A DNA stretch of 64,000 bases from Streptomyces gilvus (GCF_022513565.1 NZ_JAKWBE010000010.1:210133-274132); one strand, 5' to 3'; counted from the first letter of the stretch, positions 15,775 to 24,464 are shown. Notes: generated by a model from the letters alone, not told the origin. Program-made: numbers and translations.

Positions 15775-17333
15775 GCGCGTGCGCCCTCCGTCAGCATCCG
15801 GCTGATCTCCACCCGCTTGACCTTCCAGGTCGCGGTCATCGGCAGTTCCTCGAACCGCCACTGCCGAGGCTCGGCCAGCGCCGGCAGATCGGCGGTCGCC
15901 TCCCGCCAGCGCTCCGGGTCCAGTGGTCGCTCGCCCCGTACGCACACCACCGGCACCGGCTCCCGGTCCGCGCCCGGCACGATGACGACCTCACGCAGCT
16001 CCTCCAGGCGGTCCATCAGCGCGTCCTCGACCTCCAGATTGCTGTGGACGGAGTCGATCCGGTCGATCTCCCGGTCGATCAGGTACAGGGCGCCCAGGCG
16101 GCTGCGATGCCCCATGTCGCCCATCTCCCACCAGCCGTCGTTCAGCTGCCGGTCGTAGCGGTCCTGCATGCCGAGATAGGTGAGGATCCGTCCCCGGGTG
16201 CGCGCCTCGATCCGTCCGGGCGTGCCCGGCGCCACGGGCCGTCCGTCGGGCCCGGTGATCCGTACCCGGGTGAACCCCGGTATCCCGATCCCGACCCGCC
16301 GCCCGTCCGCGCGGGCGGCACTGCGCCGGGTGAACCACTGGAAGGCGACCGGCCCGGTCTCGCTCTGCCCGTACAGCTGGATCAGCCAGGGCGTACGGCG
16401 CTTGGAGGCGTCCAGCAGCCGCCGCACCGTGCGCGGATGGATCGCGTCGAACGTCGAGCCGTACGACTTCACCCGGGACAGGGGCGCGCCCGGTGCGTCC
16501 GCCAACTCCTCCCACAGCACGAAGGTGTTGGGGTGGGTCTCGACGATGCCGGGCCGGTGCCGGGTAAGGAGGGGGCCCACGGTCGCCGGGTCGGGGTCGG
16601 TGATCAGCACCAGCGGGCTGCCGAAGTGCAGCAGCACGCCGAGCAGATGGTAGAAGCGCGAGTGCACGAACGACATGTGCAGCGCGGCCGTCTCGCCGCG
16701 CGTCGGCCAGCCCATCGCCTTCTGCGGCACCAGCCGGTTCCACATGGTGTTCGGGCAGTGCACGGCGAGCTTGGGCAGGCCGGTCGTGCCGGAACTGTGG
16801 GTGATGAGCGACGGTTCGCGCGGATGCAGACGCACCGGGGCCGGTCGTTCGGCGCCCGCGTGCTTCTCCAGGGACTCGGCGCCCGGCGCGTCGTCCACCG
16901 ACAGCACGCACCGCACGGCCGGTTTCAGCCCCTTCAGCGGCCCCTCCAGCTTGGCCCGGTCGGTGACCAGCCAGGGCTCGCGCAGCCGCTCGGCCAACTG
17001 CCCCACCACCTCGCCCGCCAGCGCCGGGGACAGGAGCACCGGAACCGCCCCTATCCGGGAGATCGCGCAGGTCAGCAGCACGATGTCGACGTTGTCCGTC
17101 TTGTGTACGACCACCTGTTCCGAGGGGCGTACCCCGGCCGCCCACAGCCGGCCCGACAGGTCCTCGACGGCGTCCGCGAGCGCCGAGTAGGTGAGGTCGA
17201 CGCCGAGGGCGGGGTGGGTGTCCAGCGGCCGGTCCAGGGTGACGAAGACGGCGCCGTGCCGGTCGGCCGCCCGGCGGAACACCTGACCCAGGTAGAACCC
17301 CCGGTCGGCGAGCGGTGGTTGCTGCTGTCGCAT
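15771..17333 (-). CDS. Acyl-adenylating enzyme of the ANL superfamily, unknown acid substrate
   Basis: From the ATG at 17333 (ribosome site GAAGGGA) the product has 520 residues; a GTG at 17360 that overlaps the upstream stop as GTGA is an equally good start. The AMP-binding P-loop is ITHSSGTTGLPK, the A5 region is QLYGQSETGP, the A7-A8 region is GWWEMGDMGHRSRLGALYLIDR, and the C-terminal lysine is in TATWKVKRVEI. It is therefore a complete ligase that makes an acyl-AMP and then a thioester or amide. It differs clearly from the benzoate-CoA-ligase-like protein next to it, so the pathway has two activation steps. No carrier protein is encoded nearby. Confidence 0.85.
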   Translation of the reverse strand: MRQQQPPLADRGFYLGQVFRRAADRHGAVFVTLDRPLDTHPALGVDLTYSALADAVEDLSGRLWAAGVRPSEQVVVHKTDNVDIVLLTCAISRIGAVPVLLSPALAGEVVGQLAERLREPWLVTDRAKLEGPLKGLKPAVRCVLSVDDAPGAESLEKHAGAERPAPVRLHPREPSLITHSSGTTGLPKLAVHCPNTMWNRLVPQKAMGWPTRGETAALHMSFVHSRFYHLLGVLLHFGSPLVLITDPDPATVGPLLTRHRPGIVETHPNTFVLWEELADAPGAPLSRVKSYGSTFDAIHPRTVRRLLDASKRRTPWLIQLYGQSETGPVAFQWFTRRSAARADGRRVGIGIPGFTRVRITGPDGRPVAPGTPGRIEARTRGRILTYLGMQDRYDRQLNDGWWEMGDMGHRSRLGALYLIDREIDRIDSVHSNLEVEDALMDRLEELREVVIVPGADREPVPVVCVRGERPLDPERWREATADLPALAEPRQWRFEELPMTATWKVKRVEISRMLTEGARA

Positions 17334-17356
17334 CTGGACGTTCCCTTCAGTGATGG

Positions 17357-18880
17357 TCACCAGGCGCCCTGACGGACGAGGTGACGGCGGAGCTTGCCGG
17401 TGGGGGTGCGGGGCAGGGACGCCACCAGACTCACGCTGCGGGGCACCTTGAAGGCGGCGAGCCGCTCGCGCGCCAGGCGCAGGAGGTCGTCCCGCAGGCC
17501 GTCGGGGGCGGGCGTGACGGGGACGACGAAGGCACGCAGCCGGCCGGCGCCGGTGCCGTCGGTGACGGTCACGACCGCGACCTCCTTCACGGCCGGATGG
17601 GTGCGCAGCACCGCCTCCACCTCCAGCGGGGAGACGGTGATCCCGCCGACCATCTCCATGTCGTCGGCGCGGCCCAGGTGCCGGTAGGCGCCGTCCGGTT
17701 CGCGCACCGCCCGGTCGTGCGTGGCGAGCCAGCCGCCGACCAGCGTGCGGGCCGTCTCCTCGGGGCGGTTGAGGTAGCCGGGGGTCACCGTCGGTCCGCG
17801 CACCCACAGTTCGCCCTCGGTGCCGTCCGGGACCGGCCGCCCCGCGCGGTCGCGCAGCTCCACCTCGAAGCCGGGCACGGGACGCCCGACGGTGCCGGGG
17901 TGGTTGTGCTCGAAGCCGTTGGCGCAGAAGGCGTGACCGGCCTCGGTGGAGCCGATCTGCTCCAGCACCGGCGCCCCGAGCAGCTCGGTGATCCGTTCGC
18001 CGAGCCCGTCCGGCAGTCCCTCGCCCGCCGACACCGCGGCCCGCACGGAGGCGAAGCAGGCCTCGTGCCCGCTGCCCCGGTCGGCGACCAGCGCGGCGTA
18101 GGCGGACGGCACGGAGTACAGCAGCGTCACCCGGTGCCGGGCGACCAGCTCGTCCACGGCGGCCGGGGTCGGACGCCGGTCCACCAGCACGGCGGAGGAG
18201 CCGGAGAACAGCGGGAAGACGAACGCGTTGCCGAAGCCGTAGGCGAAGTACAGCTTCGACACCGACAGGGTGACGTCGTCCCGGTTGATCCGCAGCAGCC
18301 GGCGTCCGATGAGGTCGTGGTACGTCTTCGGGTCGCCGTGGGTGTGCACCACGCCCTTGGGACGGCCCGTCGTACCGGACGTGTACTGCACGTACAACGG
18401 TGTCTGCGCGTCGACCGGGTGGGCCGGGGCCGGTCCGGCGGTGGCGCTGAGTGCGAGGAGCTGGTCGGCGCCGAGCTGCTCCCGGCCGGCGAAGCGGTCC
18501 TCCAGGCCCGGTCCGGTCACACACAGCACGGCGTCGGTGTCCGCGGCCATGAACGCGTGGTCGGCGGCGGGGAGTTCGGGGTTGACCAGGACGGCGACGG
18601 CGCCGAGCCGGGCGGTGGCGAGGAACGCCGTCACCCAGGCGATCCCGTCGGGCAGTGCCATCACCACCCGGTCCCCGGGCCGCACCCCGTGCCCGTCGAG
18701 CACGGTCGCCGCCTTCGCCGCCAGGGCGTGCACCTGGCCGTGGGTCCACACCCGGTGCCCCTGGTGGAAGGCGGGCCGGTCGGTCCAGCCCCGCCACTCG
18801 GCGAGCCCCGCGAGCTGCGCGGCGAGATTGCCCGGCGCGTCGGAGTCGGCGGGGGCCAGCGTGCTCTGCGGAGTCGTCAT
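17357..18880 (-). CDS. Benzoate-CoA ligase-like enzyme
   Basis: The 507-residue protein starts at the ATG 18880 that overlaps the pabAB stop by 4 bp. It has the benzoate-CoA ligase hallmark SKLYFAYGFGNA (about residue 210), the P-loop YTSGTTGRPKGVVHTH, and the A5 motif IGSTEAGHAF. The A7-A8 region is THDRAVREPDGAYRHLGRADDMEMVGGITVSP, and the final lysine is in PRTPTGKLRRHL. By family it should convert a benzoate-type acid to its CoA thioester. With PABA synthesis encoded upstream and downstream in the operon, 4-aminobenzoate or a derivative such as 4-nitro- or hydroxy-aminobenzoate is the expected substrate. Confidence 0.85.
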   Translation of the reverse strand: MTTPQSTLAPADSDAPGNLAAQLAGLAEWRGWTDRPAFHQGHRVWTHGQVHALAAKAATVLDGHGVRPGDRVVMALPDGIAWVTAFLATARLGAVAVLVNPELPAADHAFMAADTDAVLCVTGPGLEDRFAGREQLGADQLLALSATAGPAPAHPVDAQTPLYVQYTSGTTGRPKGVVHTHGDPKTYHDLIGRRLLRINRDDVTLSVSKLYFAYGFGNAFVFPLFSGSSAVLVDRRPTPAAVDELVARHRVTLLYSVPSAYAALVADRGSGHEACFASVRAAVSAGEGLPDGLGERITELLGAPVLEQIGSTEAGHAFCANGFEHNHPGTVGRPVPGFEVELRDRAGRPVPDGTEGELWVRGPTVTPGYLNRPEETARTLVGGWLATHDRAVREPDGAYRHLGRADDMEMVGGITVSPLEVEAVLRTHPAVKEVAVVTVTDGTGAGRLRAFVVPVTPAPDGLRDDLLRLARERLAAFKVPRSVSLVASLPRTPTGKLRRHLVRQGAW

Positions 18881-21135
18881 CGCACCGGCTCCTCGCTCGC
18901 GGCGCGCTCCTGACGGGCGTCGGCACGGGCCGAGGCGTGCTGCCGCTGCTCGCGGATCCGTTCCGCGGTGTGCAGGTGCAGGGCCCGCATCTGGGCCGCC
19001 GTCTTCAGCAGCATCTCGTCGTACTCGGCGACCGGATCGGAGTCCAGCACGATCGCGCCGCCGGCCCCCAGCTGCATCTGCCCGTCGGCGAACACGGCCG
19101 TACGGATGACGATGTTGAGATCCGCGCCCCCGCTGCACCCCAGGTAGCCGAGGGCGCCGGAGTACACGCCCCGGGCCTCCGTCTCCAGGGAGTCGATGAT
19201 CTCCAGGGTGCGCAGCTTGGGCGCGCCGGTCATCGAGCCGCCGGGGAAGCAGGCCCGCACGCAGTCCACCGCGTCCGTGCCCTCCCGCAGCCGTCCCTCG
19301 ACCGTGGAGACCAACTGGTGCACCGTCGCGTACGTCTCGGTGGCCATCAGCCGGGTCACCCGCACCGAGCCGGTCCGGCAGACCCGGCCCAGGTCGTTGC
19401 GGAGCAGGTCGACGATCATCAGGTTCTCGGCGCGGGTCTTGGCGTCCGCCGCCAGCGCGTCCCGCAGCCGGGCGTCCTCCTCGGGCCCCTCACCCCGGGG
19501 CGCGGTGCCCTTGATGGGCCGTGCCTCGGCGACCCCGTCCCGGGTGATCCGCAGGAACCGCTCGGGGGAGGAGCCGGCCACGTCGACGTCCCCGAAGCGA
19601 AGGAAGGCCGCGTACGGCGCCGGATTCACCCGCCTGAGCACCCGGTAGAAGTCGAACGCGTCCGGCGGGGCGGGTAAGCGCGCCGCGTTCGTCAGGCATA
19701 TCTCGTAGCTGGTGCCCTTGTGCAACTCCCGTTGGCACGCCTCGATGTCCGCGAGATACCTCGCCCGGTCCCGCACCAGCCAGGGCTCCGCGGCACCGAG
19801 GTCGGGCTCCGTCCGTGCGGCCCGCGGGGACGGTCCGGAGTCGGCGGCGACGAACGACAGCTGCGCCAGCGCGCTCTCGAGCCAGTCCTCGGCCTCCCGC
19901 GCGGCCTGAGGGGTGTCCTCGGCGAGACAGACCGCGTAGGTGAACCCCTTCAGATGGTCCACCGCGACGATCCGGTCCGCGAACAGCCAGCAGGCGTCCG
20001 GCACCGGGGAGGAGTGCCGGTTCGGCGACCCGCAGTCGGCCTTCGTCTCGTAGCCGAAGTAGCCGACATAGCCCCCCGTGAAGTCGAACGGCAGCCCGGT
20101 GCCGTCGACCCGACGGTTCGTCAACTGCCGTCGCAGATAGTCGAAGACGCTCGCCGCCACCTTGCGCTGCGGCCGTCCGGCGCGCTCGATCTCGCACCGG
20201 CCGCTGTCGACGTCGTAACGGACGAACTCCGCCAGCGGCCCGCTGTCGTCACCGAAGAACGAGAACCGTGCGAGCCCCTCCTCCACCAGGGCACTGTCCA
20301 GCCAGAACGCCCGTCGCGAGGCCCCGTACATCCGTGTGAAGGCCGCCTCCGCGTCGACCGCGCCGGCGATGCGCCGGGTGTGCAGACGGTAGGCGGGGGC
20401 CGCGCGCCGGGGACGCGGGACGACCGGCGCGGTGGCCGGGGAGGGGGTCGCCGGGGATGGGGTGTGCCGGGGACGCGGGACCGCCGGCTGGGGGATCGCC
20501 GCCGCGGCCGGGGTGACGGCGGTGTTCTTCGTACGCTGCTTACGGGCCCGTTCCGCCGTCAGATTCCGGAAGTTGACGAGCATGCGGTGGCCGTACTCGG
20601 TCAGCACCGACTCCGGATGGAACTGCACTCCCCACAGCGGCCGGCTCTTGTGCCTGAGCCCCATCAGCACACCGTCCTCCGCCCAGGCGGTGGCCTCCAG
20701 GGTCTCCGGAAGCGGCTCGCGCACGGCCAGCGAGTGGTAGCGCACCGCGGTGAAGCCCTGCGGCAGCCCCAGGAACAGGTCCCGTCCGTCGTGCCGGACC
20801 GCGGACAGATGCCCGTGCCGTGGCTGCGGGGCGGGCTCCACCCGGGCGCCCTCGCCGAGCGCCATGCCCTGGTGCCCCAGGCAGACGCCGAGCACGGGGA
20901 TCGCGGACGCGGCGAGCACGGCCGCACTGAGCCCGAAGTCCCGCGGCTCGGCCGGGTGCCCGGGCCCCGGCGAGACCACCACATTGTCGAATTCCGCGAG
21001 ATACCCCACCAGATCGGGAATTCTGTCGGCGACGTCGTTCAGGACGACGACCGGTTCCTCGCCGTTGACCTCGGCGATCAGCTGGAACAGGTTGTACGTG
21101 TACGAGTCGTAATTGTCGATGAGCAGGGTCTTCAC
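18877..21135 (-). CDS. pabAB: Fused aminodeoxychorismate synthase (glutamine amidotransferase + chorismate-binding)
   Basis: The GTG at 21135 has a strong site (AAGGGAGG) and gives 752 residues. Residues 1-190 are a class I glutamine amidotransferase: nucleophile Cys85 in GVCLGHQG, His173 and Glu175 in QFHPES. A Pro/Ala/Thr linker spans about 200-248. Residues 250-725 are the chorismate-binding domain; PIKGT at 540-544 has the lysine typical of PabB, where anthranilate synthases have PIAGT. GGSMTGAPK and GAGGAIVLDSDP complete the family signature. It makes 4-amino-4-deoxychorismate. The 25-residue charged C-terminal tail is extra. Placement outside folate genes and with ligases suggests secondary metabolism, as with PabAB of aromatic-polyene clusters. 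Confidence 0.92.
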   Translation of the reverse strand: MKTLLIDNYDSYTYNLFQLIAEVNGEEPVVVLNDVADRIPDLVGYLAEFDNVVVSPGPGHPAEPRDFGLSAAVLAASAIPVLGVCLGHQGMALGEGARVEPAPQPRHGHLSAVRHDGRDLFLGLPQGFTAVRYHSLAVREPLPETLEATAWAEDGVLMGLRHKSRPLWGVQFHPESVLTEYGHRMLVNFRNLTAERARKQRTKNTAVTPAAAAIPQPAVPRPRHTPSPATPSPATAPVVPRPRRAAPAYRLHTRRIAGAVDAEAAFTRMYGASRRAFWLDSALVEEGLARFSFFGDDSGPLAEFVRYDVDSGRCEIERAGRPQRKVAASVFDYLRRQLTNRRVDGTGLPFDFTGGYVGYFGYETKADCGSPNRHSSPVPDACWLFADRIVAVDHLKGFTYAVCLAEDTPQAAREAEDWLESALAQLSFVAADSGPSPRAARTEPDLGAAEPWLVRDRARYLADIEACQRELHKGTSYEICLTNAARLPAPPDAFDFYRVLRRVNPAPYAAFLRFGDVDVAGSSPERFLRITRDGVAEARPIKGTAPRGEGPEEDARLRDALAADAKTRAENLMIVDLLRNDLGRVCRTGSVRVTRLMATETYATVHQLVSTVEGRLREGTDAVDCVRACFPGGSMTGAPKLRTLEIIDSLETEARGVYSGALGYLGCSGGADLNIVIRTAVFADGQMQLGAGGAIVLDSDPVAEYDEMLLKTAAQMRALHLHTAERIREQRQHASARADARQERAASEEPVR

Positions 21136-21164
21136 CCGCCCACCTCCCTTTTTTCGTTCCGGGC

Positions 21165-21743
21165 CTATGCGGTCCGCCTTTTGTGCCGTCCGCGCAGCGC
21201 CTGGAGCGGTGGATACAGCCACTTCTTGAAGAAACGCTGAAGCCGTGGCATCAGAATCCAGGTGACGAGTGCCGTCACACACAGGCACAACAGCAGTGTG
21301 CGGACGAGCGGATTGAGTCCGCCGAGATAGGGAATGACAAGCAGATTGAACAGGAGCACCGGCGGAAAGACCGCGCTCATGTTGATGAACCAGAGTTTCC
21401 ATTTCGGAGGCGGGGCCGGAGCCTTCGGCGCGATGGTCTGGGAGTCGAACCACACCTTGGATCCGCGTACGCTCCGGCGCTCCGCCTGCCTGGCGAAGCC
21501 CGCCGTCCGGACGTCCCACTGCGCCCGCTCGGCGGAGTCCTCCCAGGCCCGGGCCGTGCCCTCGCTGGCGAAGCGATAGACCACATGCCACTCCGCCTCT
21601 CGGTCGACAAGGACGCCACCCCCCAGGAAGCCTGGCTGCTGTGCGCTCGCGCCCAGCATCGCCCACCCCCACGAGTGGAAGTCGGCCTCACGGCCCGGCA
21701 CCACGTGGTAGGCCACGGTGACGGTGACGGGATTGCTGCTCAC
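21165..21743 (-). CDS. Antibiotic biosynthesis monooxygenase (ABM) domain fused to a two-helix membrane domain
   Basis: From the GTG at 21743 the protein has 192 residues; a TTG at 21779 would add 12. Residues 1-100 form a ferredoxin-like ABM/Dabb-type domain (PVTVTVAYHVVPGREADFHSW, GFLGGGVL, WHVVYRFAS). The rest has two transmembrane helices (FINMSAVFPPVLLFNLLVIPYL and VRTLLLCLCVTALVTWILM) and a basic tail. Such ABM-membrane proteins occur widely, and some ABM enzymes oxidise aromatic rings without cofactor. It lies 29 bp upstream of pabAB on the same strand. There is no clear ribosome site before the GTG, so the message may be leaderless. Confidence 0.8.
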   Translation of the reverse strand: MSSNPVTVTVAYHVVPGREADFHSWGWAMLGASAQQPGFLGGGVLVDREAEWHVVYRFASEGTARAWEDSAERAQWDVRTAGFARQAERRSVRGSKVWFDSQTIAPKAPAPPPKWKLWFINMSAVFPPVLLFNLLVIPYLGGLNPLVRTLLLCLCVTALVTWILMPRLQRFFKKWLYPPLQALRGRHKRRTA

Positions 21744-21972
21744 GACGTCTAGTACGCAAGATCTCCACAGGGCGTTCAATTTTCAACGACGGTTTTTCCG
21801 AGTGTCCGGATCGTTACTCTTTATCAGTCTTTCGGGTGCCTTGATGCGTTGTAGGGATGCGTACTTGAGGTAACTTCCGCAGAATTCCCGGAAGCGCTTG
21901 CCGAGTAACGCGTAAAAGCTGCACGATCGCCTTCCCCCGACTTTCCCTCATCTTCCCGACCGAAGGAGAACA
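21744..21972. promoter_or_regulatory. AT-richer divergent promoter region of the PABA-type operon and the DUF3050 gene
   Basis: This 229-bp region is clearly less G+C-rich than its flanks, with runs such as TTCAATTTTCAACG, GGTTTTTCCG and CGTTACTCTTTATCAG. It must hold the promoters for the minus-strand operon (ABM, pabAB, ligases, oxygenase, pabC) and for the plus-strand DUF3050 gene, which has a good GAAGGAG site. I could not fix -10/-35 boxes with confidence and see no clear operator. Confidence 0.5.
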
Positions 21973-22752
21973 ATGTCCAGGTACGACTGGGAAATGCAGC
22001 ACGAAGGAATCGACCGGGCCCGTTCCGTGATCGAATCCGCACGGAAAGAAGTGACCGCGCACCCGATTTACCGGCACATAAACAGCCGCGCCGACATGGC
22101 CACGTTCATGGCCCACCACGTCTTCGCGGTGTGGGACTTCATGTCCCTGCTGAAGTCGCTGCAACGCGAACTCACCTGCGTCGACGTCCCCTGGCGTCCA
22201 CTCGGATCACAGGTCAGCCGGCGCCTCATCAACGACATCGTCCTCGTCGAGGAGAGCGACGAACTGAACGGCGGCTTCACCAGCCACTTCGAGCTCTACC
22301 GCGCCGGGATGGAGGAGGCGGGGGCCGACACGACCCGCATCGACGCGTTCCTCGGCCTGATCGGGGAGGGCCACGGCGTACCGGCGGCCCTGCGGGGCGC
22401 CCAAGTCCCGCTCCCCGCTTCGGACTTCGTGCGCACGACCTTCGGCATCATCGAGGACAGCCCCCTGCACTGCCGGGCCGCCGCCTTCGCCTTCTCCCGC
22501 GAGGACCTGATCCCCGACATGTTCGACCAGGTCATCAAGAAGGAGGGCACGGAACGCTTCCCGCTCTTCTGCGACTACCTCGCCCGCCACATCGAGGTCG
22601 ACGGCGAGGAACACACCCCCATGGCCATGCAGATGGTCGCGGACCTCTGCGGCACGGACGACACCCGCTGGGAGCAGGCCGTCGAGACGGCGATCCTCGC
22701 CCTGGAGGCCAGGTCACGCCTGTGGGACGGCATCATGGAGGCGATGGGCTGA
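21973..22752 (+). CDS. DUF3050 protein, predicted heme-oxygenase-like diiron oxygenase
   Basis: The 259-residue all-helical protein belongs to DUF3050. Its possible metal ligands follow the heme-oxygenase-like diiron (HDO) pattern: Glu97 and His105 (ESDELNGG...SHFELY), Glu161 (IIEDSPLH), and His206, Asp210, His214 in RHIEVDGEEHTPM. The motif HHVFAVWDFMSLLKSLQ (48-64) is typical of DUF3050. HDO relatives include N-oxygenases, fatty-acid decarboxylases (UndA), and CADD, which makes PABA from tyrosine. Transcribed away from the PABA operon from a shared promoter region, it may oxidise the arylamine nitrogen. The ligand assignment is by pattern only, not by alignment. Confidence 0.82.
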   Translation: MSRYDWEMQHEGIDRARSVIESARKEVTAHPIYRHINSRADMATFMAHHVFAVWDFMSLLKSLQRELTCVDVPWRPLGSQVSRRLINDIVLVEESDELNGGFTSHFELYRAGMEEAGADTTRIDAFLGLIGEGHGVPAALRGAQVPLPASDFVRTTFGIIEDSPLHCRAAAFAFSREDLIPDMFDQVIKKEGTERFPLFCDYLARHIEVDGEEHTPMAMQMVADLCGTDDTRWEQAVETAILALEARSRLWDGIMEAMG

Positions 22753-22857
22753 GCGCGGCACGCGGCCCCGGGAGCCACCCACCGCACCGACCTCGCTCCC
22801 TCACACCGCCGGCCTCGGCCGGTCCGGGCCGGCCGCGCGCCGGTCCGGGCAGCTCAG

Positions 22858-23590
22858 GGCGTCGATCTCGACCGCTCGCGCGCCGGTCTCGGTGGCTCAG
22901 GTCGCCGGTCTCGCCCGCTCGCGCCGTGGTCTCAGGGGCTCAGGGCGCCGGTGGCCGGCCTCAGTGGCTCGCGCGTGGGTCCCATTCGCCAAGGCCGTCG
23001 GTCGCCGGCCCGGCCGCTCGCGCGCCGGTCCCAGTCGCTCAGGCCTGCGGGTCCCAGCCGCGCGGCACGCCGGTCTCAGTGGCTCAGGGCGTCGGTTTCG
23101 GCCGCTGGCCCGTCAGTCCCAGTCGCTCAGGCCGTCGGCTTCAGTCACTGGAGCCGTCGGTCGCCGGTTTCGGCCGCTGAGCGCACCGCCTCGGCCGCCA
23201 AGGCCGCCGACTGCCGGTCTCGGCCGCTCATGCCGCCGGTCTCAGCCGCTCGCGCCTTGGTGTCAGTGGCTCAGGGGGTCGGTCGTCGGCCTCAGTGGCT
23301 TGCGCGTCGGTCTTATTGGCCCAAGGTCGTCGATCTTGGCCGCTCATGCGTCGGTCTCAGTGGCCCATGCCGTCGGCTTCAGCCGCTAAGGCCGTCGGTC
23401 TCGGCCGTTCAGCGCACCGGCCTCGGTCGCTCAGCCCCGCCGGTCTCAGCTGCTGAGCGCGTCGGGCTCGGTGGTTCAGGGTGGCGGTCTCGGCCGCTGT
23501 GGCCGTCGGTCGCTGGTCTTGTCCGTACAGCGGACCGGCCTCGGCTGCCAAGGCCCGCCGGTTTCAGCTGCTGAGCGCGTCGCTCAGTCC
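22858..23590. repeat. Degenerate tandem array of a 22-bp repeat, about 32 copies
   Basis: The sequence is built from units of 22 bp with the consensus GYCGGTCTCRGYSGCTCAGGCC. Clear copies include GCCGGTCTCAGTGGCTCAGGGC at 23069-23090 and GTCGGCTTCAGCCGCTAAGGCC near 23370. Most units are 21-23 bp; about five are 27-32 bp, with a partial extra copy of the GTCGGTCGCC start. Because 22 is not a multiple of 3, it cannot encode a regular peptide repeat; open frames here exist only because the unit is poor in stop codons. It fills the whole gap between the DUF3050 gene and the EamA gene, and no gene is supported inside it. Confidence 0.85.
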
Positions 23591-23591
23591 A

Positions 23592-24464
23592 TCAGGCCGA
23601 CGGTTCCGCAGTCGGGTCCTGGGAGGTTGCCGGTTCGGTCGGGGTTGGGGCCTCGCCGAACCGGGCCAGAGCCAGGGCTCCCGTCACCGCGACGAGGAAT
23701 CCCAGCACCGCCAGCCAGGCGAGCCCCTCCCGGGTCCGGTCGCCGAGCCAGACCACGCCCACCGTCGCCGGCCAGAGGGTCTCGCCGATGACCATGCCGG
23801 CGGTGGCCGTGGTGACCGAACCGCGCTGCAACGCCGAGGTGAGCAGCAGGAAGGCGGCACCGCCGCCGATCAGCAGGGCGTACGTCGCCGGATTGGAGAG
23901 GAGCTTCAGCGGTGCGAGCGAGTCGATCAGCCGGACCGCCACCTCGACCACCCCGAACCCGAACCCGGCCCCCAACCCCAGCACCAAGTCCCGTCCGCGC
24001 CCGGACCAGCGTCCGCTCACCAGCCCGAGCGCCAGCACCGCCACGGCGATCGCGAGCATCGCCCACTTCAGCGCCATGGAGCCGTGACGGTCCCCCTCGG
24101 CCCCCGACGCCAGCCCCAGCATCGCGAGTCCGGCGCACACCACGCCGACCGCACTCCACTCCATCCGGCTCAGCCGCACGTGCAGCAGCCGTGCCGCGAC
24201 CACCCCGGTCACCGCCAGACTGGACGCCAGGGCCGCGGCGACCGCGTAGATGGGCAGCGACCGCAGCGCCGCGATCTGCAGCAGGAACCCCAGCCCGTCC
24301 AGCCCGAGTCCGGCCAGATACCGCCACTGCCGCAGCGCCCGCAGCAGCAGTGCGGCCTCACCGCCGCCACCGGTGGTCGCGGCCCGCGCGGCAACCGCCT
24401 GCAGCACCGTCGCCGTACCGAAACAGACCGCCGCTCCGAGCGCGCACACCATCCCAAAGATCAC
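23592..24464 (-). CDS. EamA/DMT-family inner-membrane transporter
   Basis: With the GTG at 24464 (an ATG 12 bp further in is also possible) the protein has 290 residues and about ten hydrophobic helices. The EamA pattern is visible twice, as GAAVCFGTATVLQAVAARAA near the N-terminus and GMVIGETLWPATVGVVWLGDRTREG near the C-terminus. Such proteins export metabolites or amino acids. It ends directly at the 22-bp array and could export the product of the PABA-type pathway, but that is only suggested by position. A Pro/Thr-rich cytoplasmic tail ends it. Confidence 0.82.
   Translation of the reverse strand: MIFGMVCALGAAVCFGTATVLQAVAARAATTGGGGEAALLLRALRQWRYLAGLGLDGLGFLLQIAALRSLPIYAVAAALASSLAVTGVVAARLLHVRLSRMEWSAVGVVCAGLAMLGLASGAEGDRHGSMALKWAMLAIAVAVLALGLVSGRWSGRGRDLVLGLGAGFGFGVVEVAVRLIDSLAPLKLLSNPATYALLIGGGAAFLLLTSALQRGSVTTATAGMVIGETLWPATVGVVWLGDRTREGLAWLAVLGFLVAVTGALALARFGEAPTPTEPATSQDPTAEPSA

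Noticed and set aside
13788..21135. PKS or NRPS gene cluster
   Set aside because: No ketosynthase, condensation or carrier-protein motif (LGxDS-type) is present; the adenylating enzymes are stand-alone ligases.
22892..23574. Plus-strand open frames of about 165 and 207 codons in the region after the DUF3050 gene
   Set aside because: They consist wholly of the 22-bp DNA repeat, whose period shifts the frame at each unit; all three frames are open in places and none has normal codon bias or a ribosome site.
22858..23590. CRISPR array
   Set aside because: Repeats abut each other with no unique spacers of constant length, units vary strongly, and no cas gene is nearby.
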